DNA of 64,000 nt from Mucilaginibacter yixingensis (GCF_041080815.1 NZ_CP160205.1:1426001-1490000); one strand, 5' to 3'; shown: positions 1 to 8,992, counted from the first letter of the stretch. Notes: generated by a model from the letters alone, not told the origin. Numbers and translations are program-made.

Positions 1-600
1 ACCACGTGGACTAACGTCGATAGTAACGCACCGGCTTACCAAAAATCAAAAACCCTTGCAGAACGGGCCGCCTGGGAGTTTATTGAAAAAGAAGGTAACG
101 GATTAGAACTTGCCGCCGTTAACCCTGTAGGCGTGATGGGCCCGGTTTTAGGCGCTGATTATTCGCATTCTATACACGTTATCAAAAACCTGCTGACCGG
201 CAAAATGGCCGGATGCCCTAAAATAAACTCAGGTTTTGTTGATGTGCGCGATGTGGCCGATCTGCACCTTCGTGCTATGATTAACCCTGCCGCCAGCAGT
301 CAGCGTTTTATTGCCACCGCAGGCGAGAGCATCTGGATGGTAGATGTAGCCCGGATTTTGAAAGAAAACCTGGGTGAGGCTGCTGCTAAAGTGAATGCAA
401 AAGAATTGCCCAGCATGTTGCTGCGTGTTGTTGCTTTAAAAGATCCTACCGTAAAGGCTATCATCCCATTATTGGGTAGGGTGATGAACGTAACCAGTGC
501 CAAAGCTATCAAAACACTGGGTTGGTCGCCGCGTTCTACGGCAGAATCTATTTTGGCAACGGCTGAAAGCCTGATACGCTTGAATCTGCTCGACCAATAA
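1..600 (+). CDS. NAD-dependent epimerase/dehydratase (SDR), 3' part only
   Basis: This is the C-terminal ~199 residues of an extended short-chain dehydrogenase; the reading frame is open from base 1, so the start and the Rossmann GxxGxxG lie left of the window. The catalytic YxxxK motif is visible as YQKSK (about bases 40-54). It is followed by the NPVGVMGP segment and a substrate-domain 'VDVRDVADLHLRAM'-type stretch, as in dihydroflavonol-4-reductase/3-beta-HSD-like SDRs. Substrate unknown. It ends 18 bases before the AraC-type regulator, so the two may be co-transcribed. Family certain, specific reaction not. Confidence 0.85.
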   Translation, partial: TTWTNVDSNAPAYQKSKTLAERAAWEFIEKEGNGLELAAVNPVGVMGPVLGADYSHSIHVIKNLLTGKMAGCPKINSGFVDVRDVADLHLRAMINPAASSQRFIATAGESIWMVDVARILKENLGEAAAKVNAKELPSMLLRVVALKDPTVKAIIPLLGRVMNVTSAKAIKTLGWSPRSTAESILATAESLIRLNLLDQ

Positions 601-618
601 TTATTTAACTTTACACCA

Positions 619-1404
619 ATGGAAGTAGCCGAAGTATTTGTTTCCTGCAAGAAGGAGGCTCATTATAGCCGCGAACTGGTGCTGGCACAGCCCGCACTGG
701 TGCGGGTGCTCTCTGGCGAGATGAGAATTGTAGCGGCCGACCGCACTTTTCAGTTTTTTGCAGGCGATACCATCTTGCTGCAACGCAATCAATTGGGACG
801 GATGAGCAAACTGCCTTTAAACGGAGAGCCCTGTGTGGCTATATCGTTGCTTTTCCGTAAAGAACGGTTGCAGCACTACTATAGCTCAAACAAAATTACG
901 GTTCAGGCTAATCTGCGTCGCGAGCCCATCATGTTTCAGGAACATCCGTTATTGAAAAGTCTGTTCAATTCATTAACGCCTTATTTTGAGCTGGCTGACA
1001 AGCTGCCGCAAGATATTGCCGCTTTTAAAGTTGACGAGGCCATTAGGGTGCTGCGTGCTATTGACCCGGAGGTAGACGGTATACTTGGCCACTTTGAAGA
1101 GCCGGGCAAACTGGATCTGGTAGATTTTATGGAGCACAACTATATGTTCAATCTCCCGCTGGAAAAGTTTGGCTACCTGACCGGCAGAAGTTTAACCACC
1201 TTTAAGAAAGATTTTAAAACAGCCTTTAAAATTACGCCGGGCAGGTGGCTAACTCAAAAGCGCCTGGAACTAGCGCATTACCAGATTTTTGAGAATAAGA
1301 GAAGGCCATCTGAGGTTTACCTGGATACGGGTTTTGAAGATTTATCGCACTTCTCGTTTGCTTTTAAGAAGCATTTTGGGTATAACCCAACTGAACGGGG
1401 TTAG
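619..1404 (+). CDS. AraC family transcriptional regulator
   Basis: This 261-residue protein has a cupin-like N-terminal sensing half (about residues 1-110, with 'VLSGEMRIV' and 'FFAGDTILLQRN' beta strands). The C-terminal AraC DNA-binding domain covers about residues 165-260: the first helix-turn-helix is around 'LEKFGYLTGRSLTTFKKDF' and the second around 'PSEVYLDTGFEDLSHFSFAF', followed by the typical KKHFGYNP ending. It probably controls the preceding SDR gene or a nearby metabolic gene. A near-consensus -7 element (TAACTTTA, 606-613) with TTG at 580-582 lies just upstream, which would give a very short leader. The effector cannot be told from sequence. Confidence 0.88.
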   Translation: MEVAEVFVSCKKEAHYSRELVLAQPALVRVLSGEMRIVAADRTFQFFAGDTILLQRNQLGRMSKLPLNGEPCVAISLLFRKERLQHYYSSNKITVQANLRREPIMFQEHPLLKSLFNSLTPYFELADKLPQDIAAFKVDEAIRVLRAIDPEVDGILGHFEEPGKLDLVDFMEHNYMFNLPLEKFGYLTGRSLTTFKKDFKTAFKITPGRWLTQKRLELAHYQIFENKRRPSEVYLDTGFEDLSHFSFAFKKHFGYNPTERG

Positions 1405-1553
1405 GTTAAAACTTTTTTCCATTTCAACTACAAAAAGTTCCGTATTCATCAGGCTAATCAATATTTTTTTCACCCTCATCTAAGGAATTTACCTTTGACG
1501 GTTGTCCTATCATCAGTAACCAATTAACTAATTCCTCAAGAATTTATCAGTCT

Positions 1554-2846
1554 ATGAAAAAAATAGCCCTGCTTGCCTTTCTTTTTGCTTTTCCTGCTGC
1601 ACTGATGGCCCAGAAGCCCGTGCCGGTTAAGCCTCGTATCCTTATCAGTACAGATATTGGCGGTACCGATCCGGATGATAACCAATCGATGGCGCATTTC
1701 CTGATGTACAGCAACTTGTTTAATACCGAGGGGTTGGTGTCATCACCATCATACGGCGCCGGCAGCAAGCAGAATATTTTGACGATGATTGATCTGTATG
1801 AGAAAGATCTGCCTAAACTGCAGCAGCATGCCAAAGGCTATCCAACGCCCGATGCGTTGCGTGCTATCTGCAAGCAAGGCCGCCATGGTTTGGTTCCTTA
1901 TGTTGGCTATGCTACCCCCACAGAAGGTTCAGACTGGATTATTAAATGTGCCAAAAAGAAAAGTGATCAGCCGCTATGGGTATTAGTTTGGGGCGGATTG
2001 GATGACGTGGCCCAAGCCCTGCATGATGCACCTGAAATTCAGACTAAAATAAAGGTGTACTGGATTGGTGGCCCTAATAAAAAATGGGGGGTGAATGGTT
2101 ACGCTTACATTGCAAAAAACTTCCCTAAGCTGTGGTTTATAGAAGATAACGGCTCATACAACGGTTTCTTCTCAGACGGCGATGACAAGGAAACACTGCG
2201 GGATAAAAACTACTACGATGAATACATCAAGGGTAACGGTTATTTGGGCAAAGACTTTAAAAAGTATTACGGCGGCTCAGTAAAAATGGGCGATACCCCG
2301 TCGTTACTGTATATGATGGACGGCGATCCGGCCAATCCGTTTAAAGAGAGTTGGGGCGGCAGCTTTGTGAAGTTTAACCACAGTCCGCGATTTGTGTTTA
2401 ACCGCAATACTACAACTGCAGATACCGTGACCGTATACTCGGTAATGGAGCTGCATTTTAAAGGCCCGGTGGTAAATAATATCCCGGCAGATTCAGTTTG
2501 CTTTACGCTAACCATGCACGCCAAAATTGGCGAGCAGAAATGGCCCGGCTACTACCTGGGCAACGGCCAATACGCCATCAAGTACTCACCTAAACAAACC
2601 GAAACATTGAGCTATAAGATCACTTCGCCAATCCCTGGTTTTACAGAACAAAGCGGCGAGTTTGTAGTGAACAACATGTGGCCTGGCAAAAACAGTAAGG
2701 ACGACTATCAGCTTGGTATCAATTGGTACACAGATCGCCCGGATGCCAGCCTGTTTTACGGCATTCAGCAAGGTGCCCGCACGGTATCAAAATGGCGCTC
2801 GGATGTGCTGATGGACTGGGCCAAAAGATGGGCCTGGTTGCAATAG
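1554..2846 (+). CDS. Secreted DUF1593 (nucleoside-hydrolase-like) protein
   Basis: This 430-residue protein has a clear signal peptide (about residues 1-20, ending LMAQ). The domain starting 'PRILISTDIGGTDPDDNQS' (about residues 27-45) is the DUF1593 version of the inosine-uridine nucleoside hydrolase Asp cluster. The C-terminal ~130 residues look like the beta-sandwich that follows in this family. Members are periplasmic or secreted and found with polysaccharide-degrading enzymes (Sde182-like cellulose-binding proteins), but their substrate is not established. The neighbouring GH2 and SGNH genes fit a carbohydrate role. A perfect palindromic repeat begins 15 bases after the stop. Confidence 0.85.
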   Translation: MKKIALLAFLFAFPAALMAQKPVPVKPRILISTDIGGTDPDDNQSMAHFLMYSNLFNTEGLVSSPSYGAGSKQNILTMIDLYEKDLPKLQQHAKGYPTPDALRAICKQGRHGLVPYVGYATPTEGSDWIIKCAKKKSDQPLWVLVWGGLDDVAQALHDAPEIQTKIKVYWIGGPNKKWGVNGYAYIAKNFPKLWFIEDNGSYNGFFSDGDDKETLRDKNYYDEYIKGNGYLGKDFKKYYGGSVKMGDTPSLLYMMDGDPANPFKESWGGSFVKFNHSPRFVFNRNTTTADTVTVYSVMELHFKGPVVNNIPADSVCFTLTMHAKIGEQKWPGYYLGNGQYAIKYSPKQTETLSYKITSPIPGFTEQSGEFVVNNMWPGKNSKDDYQLGINWYTDRPDASLFYGIQQGARTVSKWRSDVLMDWAKRWAWLQ

Positions 2847-2860
2847 GTGATTTTTTATAG

Positions 2861-2955
2861 CGTCATTGCGAGGAACGAAGCAATCTCTGTACAGGACAGC
2901 CTGAGCGCATATTCGCTTTGCATCCGCAGAGATTGCTTCGTTCCTCGCAATGACG
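2861..2955. repeat. Palindromic intergenic repeat, family A copy 1
   Basis: Perfect 29-bp inverted arms (2861-2889 and 2927-2955; left arm begins CGTCATTGCGAGGAACG) flank a 37-base centre. The two arms could fold into one long hairpin in RNA or single-stranded DNA. A second, imperfect copy lies at 23895-23991. This is a REP/MITE-like sequence; it has no coding content and also sits where a terminator would be expected. Confidence 0.85.
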
Positions 2956-3012
2956 TCTTTGTAAACAATAATTGAATCCCCGGCACAAACATAATAGTTG
3001 CAGTGGTTATTT

Positions 3013-3020
3013 TATCTTTG
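3013..3020 (+). promoter_or_regulatory. Bacteroidota -7 element before the 3026 gene
   Basis: TATCTTTG matches the TAnnTTTG -7 consensus of Bacteroidota. No well-spaced TTG -33 box is visible (the nearest TTG, at 2998-3000, is only 12 bases upstream). If used, transcription would begin at or near the ATG at 3026, giving a nearly leaderless mRNA. Confidence 0.4.
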
Positions 3021-3025
3021 CCTTT

Positions 3026-3403
3026 ATGACCAGCTTTGAAGTAAAACCCAACGCTTTGCCTCAATCCAATGAGGATATGACCGCCTACCTGAACAACCTG
3101 TTCACGCCCGATAGCAAGCCTTATGCTGAGCTGGCTTACGAGGTGCAGCACGAGTTTCGTTACGGTGGCTCGCCTGATGTTAGGCGCATGGTTTTAGATC
3201 GGGTAAACTATAATCCGGCAACCGGCGCAGGCAGTTTCCGTGTGGTGCTGGATATTGATTTTGCTTTTTGCTGCGAGGATTTACGCACCGTAAAGCGCGA
3301 CCAGACATCAGAATGGACTTTTCAGGTTGATGCGGCAAACGCGTCGATCAGTTTCAGCGGCTCTCCTTATGCGGAAGAGCGGAGTACAGGCGACGAGTTC
3401 TAA
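3026..3403 (+). CDS. Hypothetical protein, 125 aa
   Basis: No family was recognised. The protein is soluble, with no signal peptide or membrane segment. It starts MTSFEVKPNALPQ and contains a region rich in acidic residues and a 'DFAFCCEDLRTVKRD' stretch with a Cys pair near residue 76. The ATG at 3026 is preferred over an upstream TTG at 2972 because the extra 18 residues are low-quality and a TAnnTTTG element sits just before the ATG. It is co-directional with its neighbours but separated from them by repeats and spacers. Coding is supported by frame and composition only. Confidence 0.6.
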   Translation: MTSFEVKPNALPQSNEDMTAYLNNLFTPDSKPYAELAYEVQHEFRYGGSPDVRRMVLDRVNYNPATGAGSFRVVLDIDFAFCCEDLRTVKRDQTSEWTFQVDAANASISFSGSPYAEERSTGDEF

Positions 3404-3496
3404 AGGAAAAGCGCAATTCAATAATTGTTTATTTTACAGTAATTGATGTGGTAATTGAGTATTTTCGGGCTCAAACCAAATTTAGAGAACCAATTC

Positions 3497-5959
3497 ATGT
3501 TTACCCGAAAACAATCCTTCAAAACGGCTTTATGCTGCCTGCTTATTTTAGGTTGTGCCAGCATTACACAAGCCCAGCGCAAAGAATACCTGCTGCAAAA
3601 GGGCTGGAAATTTACCAAAGGCGATCAGCAGAACGCCCAATCATCAGACTATAACGATAACGCCTGGCAACCGGTAACCGTACCGCATGACTGGGCCATT
3701 TATGGCCCGTTTGGGTCATCCATCGACCAGCAAAAGGTGCAGGTAGTGCAAAACGGCGAGAAAGAGGCCTCTGTAAAATCTGGCAGAACCGGCGGTTTGC
3801 CTTTTATTGGTACCGGCTGGTATCGCCTAAAATTCCGCGCTCCTGAGTTTTCAGAAGGCAAAAATGCTTCCATTGTTTTTGATGGTGCCATGAGCCATGC
3901 CCAGGTTTATGTGAACGGGCAGGAGGTAGGCGCCTGGCCTTATGGTTATGATTCGTTTCATTTTGATATTACCAAATACCTGAAACCCGGTGCAGAAAAT
4001 ACCCTGGCCGTGCGATTGGAAAATTTCCCTGAGTCGTCTCGCTGGTACCCGGGTGCGGGTCTTTACCGTAATGTGCATTTGATTATTGCAGAGAACGCGC
4101 ATATCCCGGTTTGGGGTACTTATGTTACCACACCGGTTATTGAAAAAGAGTTTGCCAAAGTGCACATTAAAACCAATGTGGAGTTTATAAGCGATAAATA
4201 TCAGCCGTTGAAACTGGTAACCCTGATTAAAGATGCACAGGGCAAACAAGTATCAGAAACATCATCAGACTTGACGCCGACAGATCAAAATGCTTTTGAT
4301 CAGAACCTGGTAGTTAGCAAGCCGGAACTATGGTCGCCAGAAACACCGGTTCTATATACCGCTGTTTCTAAGTTATACCAAAATGGCAAACAGGTTGATG
4401 AATACACCACCCGTTTCGGTTTTCGCACTATTGCTGTCGAACCCGGTAAAGGCTTTATACTGAACGGACAGGTGCGCAAGTTTAAAGGCGTTTGTAATCA
4501 CCATGATTTAGGTCCGCTGGGTGCAGCTATCAACAAAGCCGCCCTGCGTCGTCAAATCACATTACTGAAAGATATGGGTTGCGATGCTATCCGCACCTCG
4601 CACAATATGCCGGCCCCTGAGTTGGTGGAACTGTGCGACGAGATGGGCATTATGCTGATGGTTGAAGCCTTTGACGAATGGAAAACGCCAAAAGTAAAGA
4701 ACGGTTACAGCAAACTGTTTGATGAGTGGGCCGAAAAAGATGTGGTGAATATGATTCACCGCGATCGTAATCATCCATCGGTAATTATGTGGAGCATCGG
4801 CAACGAGGTGCCAGATCAATCGGCTAAAGGAGGTAATAAAATTGCCAAATGGCTCACCTCCATCTGTCACCGTGAAGATCCAACCCGTCCGGTAACCGCC
4901 GGTATGGATAGGATTGACGCCGCCATTAATAACAACTTTGCTTCGGTACTGGATATCCCAGGCTTTAACTATAAACCGGCCCGCTATGAGGAGGCTGACG
5001 GTAAACTGCCGCAGGGCTTTATTTTGGGTAGCGAAACGGCGTCAACTGTAAGCTCAAGGGGCGTTTACAAGTTCCCGGCAGAACCAGTTAAACAGAAGAT
5101 GTATGACGATAACCAAAGCTCATCTTATGATGTGGAGTATTGCACCTGGTCAACCCTGCCAGATGATGAGTTTGCCAAGCAAGACGATCTGAAATACGTA
5201 ATTGGCGAGTTTGTGTGGACCGGATTTGACTACCTGGGCGAGCCAACGCCGTATGATTCTAAATGGCCGTCACACAGTTCGTATTTCGGTATTATTGATC
5301 TGGCGGGTATCCCTAAAGATCGTTTCTACCTGTACCGCAGTCGCTGGAATACTAACAGCCCAACGCTGCACATCCTGCCGCATTGGACATGGCCCGGTCG
5401 GGAGGGACAGGTTACGCCTGTATACGTGTATACCAGCTACCCAAGCGCCGAGCTGTTTGTTAACGGCAAAAGCATGGGCAAACAAAGCAAAAACCCGGCT
5501 GACAGATTGGGGCGTTACCGCCTGATGTGGAACGATGTAAAATATCAGCCAGGATCAATTAAAGTGGTAGCTTATGACGCCAATGGTAAGGCCGTAGCCG
5601 ATCAGACTGTTAAAACAGCAGGTAAACCAAACCACGTAGAACTTACGGTAGACCGCAAGCAGATTGATGCCGATGGTAAAGACCTGGCTTACGTAACGGC
5701 TCGTGTTTGCGATGCGGCCGGTAATACCTGTCCGGATGCAACCAACTTGCTGGAGTTTAAAGTTACCGGTGCGGGCCATTTCAGAGCTATTGCCAATGGC
5801 GATGCTACCAACACCCAGTCATTCCAACAGCCACAAATGAACGCATTTAGCGGTATGCTGGTAGGCACAGTGGAGTCTGGTGAAGGTGCGGGTAAAATCC
5901 AGGTATCGGTTTCGGGTAAAGGGTTAAAAGCTGGCGTAATAGGTATTGATGCTAAGTAA
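3497..5959 (+). CDS. Glycoside hydrolase family 2 (beta-galactosidase-like), secreted
   Basis: This 820-residue protein starts at ATG 3497, which gives a good signal peptide (MFTRKQSFKT..., cleavage after TQAQ). Next come the GH2 sugar-binding jelly-roll, the Ig-like domain and the TIM barrel. The acid/base glutamate is E437 in GNEVPDQ and the nucleophile is E513 in LGSETAST. After the barrel there is a DUF4982-like domain (from about 'HILPHWTWPGREGQ') and a C-terminal Ig-like domain. It would remove terminal beta-linked sugars, probably galactose, from polysaccharide side chains in the periplasm or outside the cell. Exact specificity within GH2 is uncertain. A hairpin and 80 bases separate it from the SGNH gene. 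Confidence 0.9.
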   Translation: MFTRKQSFKTALCCLLILGCASITQAQRKEYLLQKGWKFTKGDQQNAQSSDYNDNAWQPVTVPHDWAIYGPFGSSIDQQKVQVVQNGEKEASVKSGRTGGLPFIGTGWYRLKFRAPEFSEGKNASIVFDGAMSHAQVYVNGQEVGAWPYGYDSFHFDITKYLKPGAENTLAVRLENFPESSRWYPGAGLYRNVHLIIAENAHIPVWGTYVTTPVIEKEFAKVHIKTNVEFISDKYQPLKLVTLIKDAQGKQVSETSSDLTPTDQNAFDQNLVVSKPELWSPETPVLYTAVSKLYQNGKQVDEYTTRFGFRTIAVEPGKGFILNGQVRKFKGVCNHHDLGPLGAAINKAALRRQITLLKDMGCDAIRTSHNMPAPELVELCDEMGIMLMVEAFDEWKTPKVKNGYSKLFDEWAEKDVVNMIHRDRNHPSVIMWSIGNEVPDQSAKGGNKIAKWLTSICHREDPTRPVTAGMDRIDAAINNNFASVLDIPGFNYKPARYEEADGKLPQGFILGSETASTVSSRGVYKFPAEPVKQKMYDDNQSSSYDVEYCTWSTLPDDEFAKQDDLKYVIGEFVWTGFDYLGEPTPYDSKWPSHSSYFGIIDLAGIPKDRFYLYRSRWNTNSPTLHILPHWTWPGREGQVTPVYVYTSYPSAELFVNGKSMGKQSKNPADRLGRYRLMWNDVKYQPGSIKVVAYDANGKAVADQTVKTAGKPNHVELTVDRKQIDADGKDLAYVTARVCDAAGNTCPDATNLLEFKVTGAGHFRAIANGDATNTQSFQQPQMNAFSGMLVGTVESGEGAGKIQVSVSGKGLKAGVIGIDAK

Positions 5960-5981
5960 TTAAAATGATATAAAATAAAAA

Positions 5982-6021
5982 GGGATGGAGCGTTATATTT
6001 ATCGCGAGATATCTCCATCCC
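5982..6021. terminator. Hairpin between GH2 and SGNH genes
   Basis: GGGATGGAG (5982-5990) pairs with CTCCATCCC (6013-6021). An A-rich run precedes the stem and no T-run follows it on the + strand, so it may be a processing or partial-attenuation hairpin rather than a full terminator. Confidence 0.45.
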
Positions 6022-6039
6022 ATTTATACCTATACAGTT

Positions 6040-6747
6040 ATGATCAAATCCCTTATTAAATGCTTTATTGGCGTAGCCATGTTAACCAGTACAACCGCCT
6101 TTGCGCAAAGTACACCGATGTCTGATAAAAAGCTGAACATCTTAACCCTGGGCGATAGCAACGGTTCGTTCCCGCATAGCTGGCCGGTGCAAATTAAACT
6201 GGCGCTGCCAAATTCAGAGGTGTTTAACATCAGTAAATCTGGCCGTACCGTTGGTTTTGTGAACAATGGCGACACCACGCTGAATGCTCTGATGATTATT
6301 GACGAGAGCCTGAAAAAAGCCGCCGAGCATACCGGAGATAAACCTTATGATTTTGTGGTAATTGACCTGGGCACTAACGACGGTAAAGCCGTATTTGCCG
6401 ATAAGCAAAGTGAAGTACCGGCTAATTACGAGAAGCTGATTAAAACCATCCAAGGTAGCATCTATAGCGTAATCAATCATGCTAAGATTGTCATCATTTC
6501 GCCAACTCCCTATGGCAGTAAAGCTGAAGGAACCGAGAAATATGCGGGTGGCAGCGCAAGGGTAAAAGCCATGAGCATTGCCTTTGAGAAAATTGCCAAA
6601 AAATACCATTGCCTGTTTGTAAACGGACTAAAAATTGAAGGCCTGGATATTGAAAGCCAAACCGCCGACGGCCTGCACCTGGATGCTACTGCATCGCGCA
6701 AGCTAATTGAGCCGGTGGTTACTGCCATGCTGGCTGCTAAAAAGTAA
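6040..6747 (+). CDS. SGNH/GDSL-type hydrolase, secreted
   Basis: This 235-residue protein has a signal peptide (cleavage near FAQ, residue 23). SGNH blocks are in order: block I LTLGDSN with Ser40, block III GTND at 111-114, and block V D210-G-L-H213. The family hydrolyses esters, often acetyl groups on sugars. The neighbouring GH2 suggests a carbohydrate esterase, but no substrate-specific feature is visible. It lies 80 bases after GH2 on the same strand and may be co-transcribed. Confidence 0.85.
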   Translation: MIKSLIKCFIGVAMLTSTTAFAQSTPMSDKKLNILTLGDSNGSFPHSWPVQIKLALPNSEVFNISKSGRTVGFVNNGDTTLNALMIIDESLKKAAEHTGDKPYDFVVIDLGTNDGKAVFADKQSEVPANYEKLIKTIQGSIYSVINHAKIVIISPTPYGSKAEGTEKYAGGSARVKAMSIAFEKIAKKYHCLFVNGLKIEGLDIESQTADGLHLDATASRKLIEPVVTAMLAAKK

Positions 6748-6765
6748 TAAAATCAGTATAACCTC

Positions 6766-6863
6766 AAGCTGTCATCCTGAACAATAGTGAAGGATCTTTT
6801 CGATTATGTATCCCAACAGGTTCGTTCCGAAAAGATCTCTCCCGTTGGTCGGGATGACAGCTT
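6766..6863. repeat. Palindromic repeat, family B copy 1
   Basis: AAGCTGTCATCC (6766-6777) is the perfect inverse of GGATGACAGCTT (6852-6863). Inside, AAGATC/GATCTT-type arms (around 6791-6803 and 6828-6838) extend the pairing. The sequence shares its GTCATCCTGAAC start with the element at 19697. It lies between two convergent genes and may also terminate transcription. Confidence 0.7.
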
Positions 6864-6893
6864 TCTTATTTGTTGCCTTTTATTGTCCGCCTT

Positions 6894-7115
6894 TTATTTC
6901 AACCACTGCACAATCTTCGAAATCAAAAAGATCAGCAGGTTAAGAAGTATTAGCGTGGTTAGCGGGAAGTAAAAGTTAAAATTTTCGCGCTCGATGCGGA
7001 TGTCGCCGGGCAGGTGGCCAATCCATTTCAGGTTGTTACCGAAGAAATAGAAAATGATACCGGCCAGCAGTACAACGCCGCCAATAACAATGAGGTATTT
7101 GCCAATATCTGTCAT
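6894..7115 (-). CDS. DUF2905 small membrane protein
   Basis: This 73-residue protein has two predicted membrane helices (about residues 6-26 and 49-70). Between them is the conserved loop 'LKWIGHLPGDIRIERENF', which marks the DUF2905 family. The function of the family is unknown. It is a single-gene unit, convergent with the SGNH gene across a palindromic repeat. Confidence 0.88.
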   Translation of the reverse strand: MTDIGKYLIVIGGVVLLAGIIFYFFGNNLKWIGHLPGDIRIERENFNFYFPLTTLILLNLLIFLISKIVQWLK

Positions 7116-7217
7116 GATGTAAGCTTGCGCTAAGAAAGCAAAATATATACAACCGGCAAAGCGAATTATGGTACCGGTAAAGGTTCATTTCAATAAACAT
7201 CTTGCACACATTTAAGC

Positions 7218-7229
7218 AAACAATTGTTT
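7218..7229. promoter_or_regulatory. 12-bp palindrome upstream of the cupin gene
   Basis: AAACAATTGTTT is a perfect palindrome, 31 bases before the cupin start. It could be a repressor or activator operator; no binding protein can be assigned. Confidence 0.3.
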
Positions 7230-7259
7230 AGCTTAGAATGGTAAGTAAACATCAACACT

Positions 7260-7658
7260 ATGGAAATTAAACGCATTGGCACACAGGCTTCAGGCAATGG
7301 CCCCGCAGAATATTTTACAGGTTCAGTACGGATTGATCCGCTTAATTCGCCGCCAGATCCGGCTCGTGTGGCTATGGCCCTGGTTACGTTTGAGCCGGGG
7401 GCACGTACGGCCTGGCACACACATCCACTAGGTCAAACGCTTATTGTAACCTCGGGTTGCGGTTGGGTACAACGCGAGGGCGGCCCGGTGCAAGAGATTC
7501 ACCCAGGTGATGTGGTGTGGTTTGAACCGGACGAGAAACACTGGCACGGTGCCACCGCTACCACTGCTATGAGCCACATTGCCGTGCAGGAAAAACAAAA
7601 CGGCTCGCCGGTTGACTGGCTGGAGCATGTGACAGATGAGCAGTATCATCTGCAATAA
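7260..7658 (+). CDS. Cupin-domain protein
   Basis: This 132-residue single-cupin protein has metal-binding motif 1 as '[16 protein letters not shown]' (about residues 57-72) and motif 2 around '[17 protein letters not shown]'. The layout resembles small bacterial cupins annotated as quercetinase- or (R)-mandelonitrile-lyase-like. It is cytosolic (no signal peptide). The reaction is unknown. It is convergent with the GH27 gene, with a shared terminator hairpin between them. Confidence 0.85.
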   Translation: MEIKRIGTQASGNGPAEYFTGSVRIDPLNSPPDPARVAMALVTFEPGARTAWHTHPLGQTLIVTSGCGWVQREGGPVQEIHPGDVVWFEPDEKHWHGATATTAMSHIAVQEKQNGSPVDWLEHVTDEQYHLQ

Positions 7659-7667
7659 GCTATAAAT

Positions 7668-7703
7668 ACAAGAGAGGCGCTTTGATTAAAGCGCCTCTCT
7701 TGT
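7668..7703. terminator. Bidirectional terminator between cupin and GH27
   Basis: A perfect 16-bp stem (7668-7683 with 7688-7703, core AGAGAGGCGCTTT) closes a GATT loop. It is placed between convergent genes, so it can serve both. Confidence 0.88.
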
Positions 7704-7721
7704 TTGAAACGGGATACGATA

Positions 7722-8882
7722 TTAAACGGTCTTCAATACTATTATACCATGCTTAGGGATATCAAACCTGCGTAACGCGCCTGCTTTACCCAGTTTTTTA
7801 TGCAGCCATAAATCGCGCAGCTCTGTGTTATTGCTGAGGCCCGCTTTATCGGCAGAAAAGTCATAAGTGGCATCGTTATCACCACGGTTCATAATGGCTA
7901 TTGCTTTGGCGTTTTTGCCGGCCAGTTGTTTTACCCAAATTTCTATATTGGCATCTTTTAAAACCCGGGTGGCCTGTTTAAAAGCCTTATCCTGGTTAAG
8001 GGCAATCAGTTCCTTGTTAGTCAGTATATCAATAGTTTGGCGACTCATGCTGCGCAGATCATTGCCGGCCAGCAGAGGTGAATTGAGCATACACCACATA
8101 GAGAAATGAGTTTTATCTTCATCATAACTCATGCCGCGGCCCACTTGCAGCATATCCATATCATTATAATGCCCGGGCGATGCATATTTGTACAGATCGG
8201 CATCCAGATCGATGATGTGCAGGATGGAAGAAAACTTGGCCGAAATATCACCCGATACCCGCCATGAGTCGGCCTGTTTAATGGCCCATTCACCCGGGAA
8301 CTGCCAGCGGCAAATGTTAAAAACAATGTTGGTGTCAATAGCTTTTACCGCTTTTATAATTGGGGTGTATGCGGTTTGTTCGTCCAGTTTCATGCGTTCG
8401 CCGCCGCACCAGTCTACCTTTAAAAAGTCAAAGCCCCATTCTTTAAAAAACAGGTTGCAATCCTGGTCAATATGCCCGTAAATGCCCGAGCCGGTGCCGT
8501 TAGGATCCTTGTCATAATAAGAGCCGCAGGTATTGTTGCCGGCATCGGTATAAATGCCTGCTTTTAACTTTTTGCTATGGATGTAATCGGCCAGTGCCTT
8601 CATGCCCGAAGGAAACTTGGCGGTGTTTACCAGCAGTTTGCCGTCTTTATCGCGACCGCCAAAATAGCCATCGTCAATATTAACAAAGCGATAGCCTGCA
8701 GCATATAAGCCCGATGAAACCATGGCATCGGCCTGTTCCCGCAGCATTTTCTCATCAATATTAACACGGAAGTTGTTCCAACTGCTCCAGCCCATAATGG
8801 GGGCTTTTACCTGGGCATGCAAGGTGCTGACAGACAGGATAAGTCCCGTTAAAAGACTTGCAGATAGTTTTAATCTGAACAT
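7722..8882 (-). CDS. Alpha-galactosidase, glycoside hydrolase family 27
   Basis: This 386-residue secreted enzyme has a signal peptide ending about residue 23 (TLHAQ). The GH27 barrel begins with APIMGWSSWN. The nucleophile is D157 in FLKVDWCGG and the acid/base is D212 in WRVSGDIS. The 'NIDDGYF' and 'AGIYTDAGNNTCG' blocks are intact. A short beta-sandwich forms the C-terminus. The enzyme releases alpha-linked galactose (or related sugars such as arabinopyranose) from oligosaccharides or galactomannan. It is a single-gene unit read divergently from the 9126 gene. Direct repeats lie about 70-110 bases upstream. Confidence 0.92.
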   Translation of the reverse strand: MFRLKLSASLLTGLILSVSTLHAQVKAPIMGWSSWNNFRVNIDEKMLREQADAMVSSGLYAAGYRFVNIDDGYFGGRDKDGKLLVNTAKFPSGMKALADYIHSKKLKAGIYTDAGNNTCGSYYDKDPNGTGSGIYGHIDQDCNLFFKEWGFDFLKVDWCGGERMKLDEQTAYTPIIKAVKAIDTNIVFNICRWQFPGEWAIKQADSWRVSGDISAKFSSILHIIDLDADLYKYASPGHYNDMDMLQVGRGMSYDEDKTHFSMWCMLNSPLLAGNDLRSMSRQTIDILTNKELIALNQDKAFKQATRVLKDANIEIWVKQLAGKNAKAIAIMNRGDNDATYDFSADKAGLSNNTELRDLWLHKKLGKAGALRRFDIPKHGIIVLKTV

Positions 8883-8953
8883 AGGTTACGTAATGGATTT
8901 AAGGTGTATAATTTGGTTCGGCTAAAAATACAACCTGTGGCGTATAGTTATGA

Positions 8954-8992
8954 CATCGCAAAAAAAAGCAATCGATATCATCGCAAAAAAAA
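8954..8992. repeat. 14-nt direct repeat upstream of GH27
   Basis: CATCGCAAAAAAAA occurs at 8954-8967 and again at 8979-8992, 25 bases start to start. It lies in the 243-base divergent spacer between GH27 and the 9126 gene. Direct repeats with about two helical turns of spacing suit an AraC-type or similar dimeric regulator, but none is linked to it here. Confidence 0.5.

Noticed and set aside
6787..6972. A 61-residue open frame after the SGNH gene
   Set aside because: It lies mostly inside a palindromic repeat and runs into the antisense of the DUF2905 gene; it is repeat-derived.
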